From: Prosthecomicrobium sp. N25
GTDB lineage: Bacteria > Pseudomonadota > Alphaproteobacteria > Rhizobiales > Ancalomicrobiaceae
NCBI RefSeq assembly: GCF_037203705.1
Contig: NZ_JBBCAT010000003.1
Coordinates: forward strand, 434,001 to 498,000
Length of the DNA: 64,000 nucleotides
Reading direction: 5' to 3'
Shown here: positions 60,018 through 64,000 of the stretch, one piece after another
Layout: the number at the start of each line of letters is the position of its first letter
Numbering within the stretch: position 1 is the first letter of the stretch
The notes under the pieces: generated by a model
Seen by the model: the letters and a program-made list of their open reading frames with translations, nothing else
Databases searched by the model: none
What the model was told of the DNA's origin: nothing
Program-made: the position numbers and the translations under genes

Positions 60018-61145
60018 ATGTCCGCCATCCTGTACCTGACCACCATCGAGTTCGGCCCCGGCGTGGTCGCCACCCTGCCCGACCAGCTCGCCGCGCTCGG
60101 GGTGAGGCGGCCGCTCGTCGTCTCCGACCGCGGCCTCGCGGCGACCGGCCTCGTCGAGCGCATCGCCGGCCTCTGCGGCGGGTCGCCGGCCGTCTTCCTG
60201 GACGTGCCGACGAACCCCACCGAGGGCGCCACCCTGGCTGCCCTGGAGGTCTACCGCGCCGGCGGCTGCGACGGGATCGTGGCGGCCGGCGGCGGCTCGC
60301 CGATCGACCTCGCCAAGGGCGTCGCCCTGCTGGCCACCCACCCCGGGCCGCTCTCGACCTATGCGGCGATCCTCGGCGGCCTGCCCAGGATCACCGCCGC
60401 GGTCGCCCCCGTGATCGCCGTGCCGACCACCGCCGGGACCGGTTCGGAGGTCGGCCGCGCCGCCCTCATCACGCTCGAGGACGGCCGCAAGCTCGGCTTC
60501 ATCTCGCCCCACCTGATCCCGCGCCGCGCCGTCTGCGACCCTGAACTGACCCTCGGCCTGCCGCCGTGGCTGACCGCCGCGACCGGCCTCGACGCCCTGT
60601 CGCACTGCATCGAGACCTTCCTGAGCCCCCGCTACAACCCGCCCGCCGAGGCGATCGCGCTCGACGGCGCCGGCCGGATCTGGCGCACCATCGAGACGGC
60701 CCACCGCGACGGCTCCGATCTCGCCGCCCGCACCGAGATGATGATGGGTGCCCTCGAAGGCGGCCTCACCTTCCAGAAGGGTCTCGGCGCCGTCCATGCC
60801 CTGAGCCACGCGCTCGGCGGCCTCAAGAGCCCGGTCCTCCACCACGGCACCCTCAACGCCGTCCTGATGCCGCCGGTCGTCCGTTTCAACGCGCCGGCCT
60901 CCGGCGACAAGCTCGCCCGCCTGAAGGCCGCCATGGGCCTGCCCGAGGCCGCCAACCTCGCCGACGAGTTGGACGCCCTCAACCGCCGCCTCGGCATCCC
61001 GGCGGGCTTGAAGACCCTCGGCCTCGACCCGGCCGCGCTGCCCTGGGTGGTCGAGCGCGCGCTCGAGGACCACAGCCACCCGACGAACCCGCGCGCCGCC
61101 TCCGCGGCCGACTACCGGACCCTCCTGGACGCCGTCATGGTGTGA
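60018..61145 (+). CDS. iron-containing alcohol dehydrogenase family protein
   Basis: The 375-residue cytoplasmic group III alcohol dehydrogenase has the nucleotide motif [24 protein letters not shown], metal ligands in [25 protein letters not shown] and [12 protein letters not shown]. Substrate is unknown; such enzymes act on short alcohols, lactaldehyde or 4-hydroxybutyrate. No partner aldehyde dehydrogenase is adjacent. Followed by the MipA gene 142 bp on. Confidence 0.9.
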   Translation: MSAILYLTTIEFGPGVVATLPDQLAALGVRRPLVVSDRGLAATGLVERIAGLCGGSPAVFLDVPTNPTEGATLAALEVYRAGGCDGIVAAGGGSPIDLAKGVALLATHPGPLSTYAAILGGLPRITAAVAPVIAVPTTAGTGSEVGRAALITLEDGRKLGFISPHLIPRRAVCDPELTLGLPPWLTAATGLDALSHCIETFLSPRYNPPAEAIALDGAGRIWRTIETAHRDGSDLAARTEMMMGALEGGLTFQKGLGAVHALSHALGGLKSPVLHHGTLNAVLMPPVVRFNAPASGDKLARLKAAMGLPEAANLADELDALNRRLGIPAGLKTLGLDPAALPWVVERALEDHSHPTNPRAASAADYRTLLDAVMV

Positions 61146-61287
61146 CCGCAAATCCTCATGCCGCTACGGCATTTGCGGCGGACGGGTGGACCCTGGGCCT
61201 CCGCCCCTCGCAAGCTCGGCCCCGACCCGCTACCTTGTGGTGAGCGGCCCCGAGGATCGGCCGTGCCGGTTCCGGAGTTCGAGGCTG

Positions 61288-62058
61288 ATGCGCCGTCCCG
61301 TCCTGATCGCCGCCCTTCTCGCCGCGCTGCTGCCCGGCGCGGCCGCTGCCCAGACCGCCGCCCCGGCGTGGAGCGGCGCCGTGGTGACGCTCGGCGGCGG
61401 CCCTAAGCTGCAGCCGGAGTGGGAAGGCTCGAAGAACTACCTGATCGCGCCCTTCCCGATCGTCTCCCTCCGCTTCAGCGTGAACCCCTTCACGGGCGAG
61501 CCGACCAGCGACCTGGGCTTCGGCGTGGCCCCGGCCTTCCGCTATCTCGATTCCCGCTCCGGCGGCGTCGACAAGCGGCTGCGCGGGACCGAGCGCGTGG
61601 ACGCGGCGCTCGAAGTCGGCGCCGTGGTCGACTACACGCTGCCCTATGCGCGTGCTTTCGTTGAACTCCGCCAGGGCTTCGGCGGCCATGACGGCATCGT
61701 CGGCGACCTGGGCGTCGAGGGCATCCTGCGGCCCGCGCCCGGCGTCAAGGTCTCGGTCGGCCCGCGCCTCTCCTTTGCCGACGACGACTACATGGACACC
61801 TACTTCTCGGTGTCGCCGAAGGTCGCCGGCCGGACCAACTTCTCCCGCTACGAGGCGGATGCCGGCATCAAGTCCTACGGCGCCGGCGCGCGGATCGACT
61901 GGGACTTCAACCCGCACTGGCTGGTCCGCCTCGACGGGACCTGGAACCGGCTGACCGGCGACGCCGCCAAGAGCCCGATCGTGCGCCGGGCCGGCGACCG
62001 CGACCAGTTCACCCTCGGCCTCGGCGCCGCCTACCGCTTCGGGATCGACGGGAAGTGA
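61288..62058 (+). CDS. MipA/OmpV family outer-membrane protein
   Basis: The 256-residue protein has a signal peptide (to about residue 21, GAAAAQ) and a beta-rich body typical of MipA/OmpV barrels: VTLGGGPKLQPEWEGSKNY, FPIVSLRF, FGVAPAFRYLDSR, and a closing FTLGLGAAYRFGI with a C-terminal aromatic motif. The ATG at 61288 is chosen for the signal peptide. OmpV-type proteins act as porins or murein-associated scaffolds. It overlaps the GNAT gene by four bases. Confidence 0.87.
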   Translation: MRRPVLIAALLAALLPGAAAAQTAAPAWSGAVVTLGGGPKLQPEWEGSKNYLIAPFPIVSLRFSVNPFTGEPTSDLGFGVAPAFRYLDSRSGGVDKRLRGTERVDAALEVGAVVDYTLPYARAFVELRQGFGGHDGIVGDLGVEGILRPAPGVKVSVGPRLSFADDDYMDTYFSVSPKVAGRTNFSRYEADAGIKSYGAGARIDWDFNPHWLVRLDGTWNRLTGDAAKSPIVRRAGDRDQFTLGLGAAYRFGIDGK

Positions 62059-62690
62059 CGGGTTCCCCGCCGGACGCGGCCGCGACCCTGACGGTGGCGG
62101 CCGACGGCTATACCGATCTCCCCCCGGGCATCCTCGCCACCCTGGTCACCTACCTGGAGATGACGGCCCCGGTGGCGCCGCGGTCCGCGCGGGCGATCGC
62201 CGACCTCCGGATCGACCCGGTCCGCGACCCCGACCTCGGCTGGTACCGCCGCCTCTATGCCCTAATCGGCGAACCCTGGCTCTGGTTCTCCCGACGCGCG
62301 CTCCCTGACGCGGACCTGCGGTCGATCCTGACCGATCCGTCCGTGGAGGTCTTCGTGCTCCGCCACGGTCGCGAGGAGATCGGCCTCCTGGAACTCGACG
62401 GCCGGGTGCCCGGCGAGATCGAGATCGCCTTCTTCGGCCTCGTCCCGGAGGCGATCGGCTCGGGCGTCGGCCGCCACCTGATGAACGAGGCCCTGCGCCG
62501 AGCCTGGGCCAGGCAAGGGGTGGCGCGCGTCTGGCTGCACACCTGCGCCTTCGACCACCCGGACGCCCTCGCCTTCTACCGCCGCTCCGGCTTCGTGCCC
62601 GTGAAGTTCGCCCTGGAGATCGGCCCCGACCCCCGCCTCACTGGCATCCTTCCCCGCACGGCCGCCCCGCAGGTGCCCCTGATCGGCTGA
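62055..62690 (+). CDS. GNAT family N-acetyltransferase
   Basis: The 211-residue protein has a GNAT core in its second half: IGLLELDGRVPGEIEIAFFGLVPEAIGSGVGRHLMNEAL, where the acetyl-CoA loop is SGVGRHL, then WLHTCAFDHPDALAFYRRSGFVPV. The first 80 residues (LRIDPVRDPDLGWYRRLYALIG) fit a group of uncharacterised acetyltransferases. GTG start inside the MipA stop. Substrate unknown. Confidence 0.87.
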   Translation: MTGSPPDAAATLTVAADGYTDLPPGILATLVTYLEMTAPVAPRSARAIADLRIDPVRDPDLGWYRRLYALIGEPWLWFSRRALPDADLRSILTDPSVEVFVLRHGREEIGLLELDGRVPGEIEIAFFGLVPEAIGSGVGRHLMNEALRRAWARQGVARVWLHTCAFDHPDALAFYRRSGFVPVKFALEIGPDPRLTGILPRTAAPQVPLIG

Positions 62691-62717
62691 CACTTCGGCA
62701 CGTCACGAAGAAAGTCC

Positions 62718-63086
62718 TCATCGCGGTCGCCCGAACTCTCGGCGACGCGTTCCGCCGTCATCGACGACGATCAGGCCGCCGCGCCGATCCGGCACCGTCG
62801 CGATGATGCGGGCCACCGTGGCGCAGGACTCCGTGTCCGGGCCGATAGGCAGCCGGATCAGGACGAGCCCGCAGTCAGGAGGAAACTCTCCTCGCTCGGC
62901 TCTGCGGCCGAAGCCCTTGTCCTGAGTGACCAGGACGGCCCGCCTCTCCGCGACCATGTCCAGAACGGCCTCGTCCGAGATCCCCGGGCAGACCCGACGG
63001 ATCCAGATCACGACTTCTCCGGCTTCCGTCAACGCCTCGACGAGCTGCCGCGGAATGTTCTCGTCCGTGACCAGGATCATGGTCAC
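62718..63086 (-). CDS. DUF5615 PIN-like protein, probable toxin
   Basis: The 122-residue protein reads ILVTDENIPRQLVEALTEAG, then AVLVTQDKGFGRRA; Asp in VTDEN and VTQDKGFG are the PIN-like acidic residues of DUF5615. It overlaps the DUF433 gene by four bases (GTG start inside its stop); an ATG two codons later is possible. This pair is a known toxin-antitoxin-like arrangement, but toxicity here is inferred. Confidence 0.82.
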   Translation of the reverse strand: MTMILVTDENIPRQLVEALTEAGEVVIWIRRVCPGISDEAVLDMVAERRAVLVTQDKGFGRRAERGEFPPDCGLVLIRLPIGPDTESCATVARIIATVPDRRGGLIVVDDGGTRRREFGRPR

Positions 63087-63313
63087 GCAGCATCTGGAAT
63101 GGGCTTCGCCCCGCTGACGAGCTCCCGGGCGAAGCTCAGACAGGCAAGCAGGTCGTCGCGCGTTATTCCCGGGTAGCTGTCGGTGATCTGCTCCAAGGTC
63201 CAGCCGTCCGCCATGAGGCCGAGGACGAACTCCACGGTTAGCCTCGAGCCCCGGATCACGGGCCGGCCTTGCATCACGTCGGGGTCGATGCTGATGCGAT
63301 CGCGATGATCCAT
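63083..63313 (-). CDS. DUF433 domain-containing protein, probable antitoxin
   Basis: The 76-residue protein matches DUF433: ISIDPDVMQGRPVIRGSRLTVEFVLGLMADG and YPGITRDDLLACLSFARE, a helix-turn-helix-like fold. ATG at 63313 follows CAGGAGAG; the longer frame is less likely. It pairs with the DUF5615 gene by a four-base overlap. Confidence 0.87.
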   Translation of the reverse strand: MDHRDRISIDPDVMQGRPVIRGSRLTVEFVLGLMADGWTLEQITDSYPGITRDDLLACLSFARELVSGAKPIPDAA

Positions 63314-63363
63314 GGAACGCTCTCCTGACGGGAACAGGATATCCGCCTTGGCCGGGTTTGTCC

Positions 63364-64000
63364 TCACCGGACCAGGAACCCCTCCGGGAACGGGTCGTCC
63401 GGCTCGATGGTGAACGTCGCCCGCCCCGCGTAGTGCGCCTTGCCGGCGACGCGGACGCGGACCGCCGGGCGGCCCGCGAGCGTGGTGTCGGCCTCCACGG
63501 CCCCGGTGAACTCCGAGCCCACGATCGAGCGGAAGCGCCGCGTCTCCCCCGGCGCGATCTCGCCCCGGGCGCGCATCAGCGCCACCCGGGCCGTCACGCC
63601 GGATCCGGTCGGCGACCGGTCGACCTCACGGTCGGCGAAGACGCAGACGTTGACCGTGGGCGCCTCCCGCCCGTCGCCGCCGTCGGTCAGGATCGTCCCG
63701 TAAAGGAAGCCGAGGTCGGCCTCGACCGGATGCTCGATCGGCAGCGCCGCCCTGACCGCCCGGCTGACCGCATCCGCCGCCTCCACCAGCCGCGCGGCCG
63801 GCGCCGTCAGGCTCAGGCCCAGCCGCGCCGCCGGCAGGATGGCGTAGAAGGCGCCGCCGTAGCCGACGTCGAGCGTCACGGCGCCGTAGCCCGGCACCTC
63901 CACGGTCCGGTCGAGATGCGCCGCGAAGGCCGGCACGCTGACGAAGCTTGCCGCCCCGGCCCGCCCGTCGCGCACCGCGACCTCGGCCTCGACGAGCCCG
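63364..64000 (-). CDS. trans-3-hydroxy-L-proline dehydratase, 3' part (partial)
   Basis: About 212 residues of a proline-racemase-family protein run off the right edge; the frame is open to the last base (GLVEAEVAVRDGRAG in frame). The second catalytic position reads DRSPTGSGVTAR: Thr in place of the Cys found in proline racemase and 4-hydroxyproline epimerase, which marks trans-3-hydroxy-L-proline dehydratases. The N-terminal catalytic Cys lies outside the window. The GTG at 63975 is internal, not a start. Confidence 0.85.
   Translation of the reverse strand, partial: GLVEAEVAVRDGRAGAASFVSVPAFAAHLDRTVEVPGYGAVTLDVGYGGAFYAILPAARLGLSLTAPAARLVEAADAVSRAVRAALPIEHPVEADLGFLYGTILTDGGDGREAPTVNVCVFADREVDRSPTGSGVTARVALMRARGEIAPGETRRFRSIVGSEFTGAVEADTTLAGRPAVRVRVAGKAHYAGRATFTIEPDDPFPEGFLVR

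Overview
The window is high-GC DNA from a flagellated, methylotrophic alphaproteobacterium, most likely order Hyphomicrobiales/Rhizobiales. The evidence is tetrahydromethanopterin (H4MPT)-linked C1 genes (mtdB, beta-RFAP synthase, fhcBADC), a complete pqqABCDE operon, a lanthanide-type methanol dehydrogenase locus (xoxF-xoxG-xoxJ), a Caulobacter-like fliF-fliG-fliH-fliN-flbD operon, and sciP with CtrA-like boxes. Family-level placement (for example Pleomorphomonadaceae or Methylobacteriaceae relatives) is a guess.

Layout. (1) 1-7060: C1 oxidation by H4MPT. A partial ATP-grasp-like gene, mtdB and beta-RFAP synthase lie on the minus strand, divergent from a pterin dehydratase-like gene and fhcBADC. 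(2) 7061-11411: a small conserved protein behind a candidate sigma-54/EcfG promoter, a histidine kinase/response regulator pair, and ohrR-ohr with a palindromic operator. (3) 11412-17564: pqqA behind a leader hairpin, pqqB, two consecutive pqqC genes (the second lacking two catalytic histidines), pqqD, pqqE, two secreted proteins of unknown function, and a convergent SoxYZ-like carrier. (4) 17741-22482: a secreted protein made of two fused alpha/beta-hydrolase domains, folP-folB-folK, and an MBL-fold hydrolase. (5) 22577-30444, all minus strand: a CXXCW protein, xoxJ, xoxG, a strong terminator, xoxF, a relay-type zinc metallohydrolase and an ABC importer. (6) 30685-35531: aldose epimerase, a DUF3072 protein with a good EcfG promoter, an aldehyde dehydrogenase, GST, a CMD-family protein, a MOSC protein and tRNA-Met. 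(7) 35635-44303, minus strand: the flagellar block flbD, fliN, fliH, fliG, fliF, sciP, flgD, fliK, with two sigma-54 promoters and CtrA-like boxes. (8) 44613-50965: mnmA, a PmtA-like methyltransferase, and a four-gene minus-strand cluster resembling the aerobic 2-aminobenzoyl-CoA pathway. (9) 51174-59020: two tandem transmembrane Ser/Thr kinases with Sel1 repeats, then flhA behind a perfect CtrA box. (10) 59044-64000: vapBC, Fe-alcohol dehydrogenase, MipA/OmpV protein, GNAT acetyltransferase, a DUF433/DUF5615 pair, and a truncated trans-3-hydroxy-L-proline dehydratase.

How the genes work together. XoxF oxidises methanol in the periplasm with PQQ made by the pqq operon and passes electrons to XoxG. 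The formaldehyde produced is oxidised through MtdB and the Fhc complex to formate; beta-RFAP synthase makes the H4MPT cofactor. The CXXCW protein, SoxYZ-like carrier and relay metallohydrolase are families repeatedly linked to PQQ dehydrogenases. The flagellar genes show the Caulobacter-type hierarchy: CtrA boxes at early genes, sigma-54 elements at late genes, and flbD encoded nearby.

The items most worth a second look are the pqqC paralogue, the tandem kinase pair with a shared CEAC motif, the duplicated hydrolase, the promoter motifs, and the ABC importer beside xoxF. No insertion sequences, prophage or CRISPR arrays were seen.
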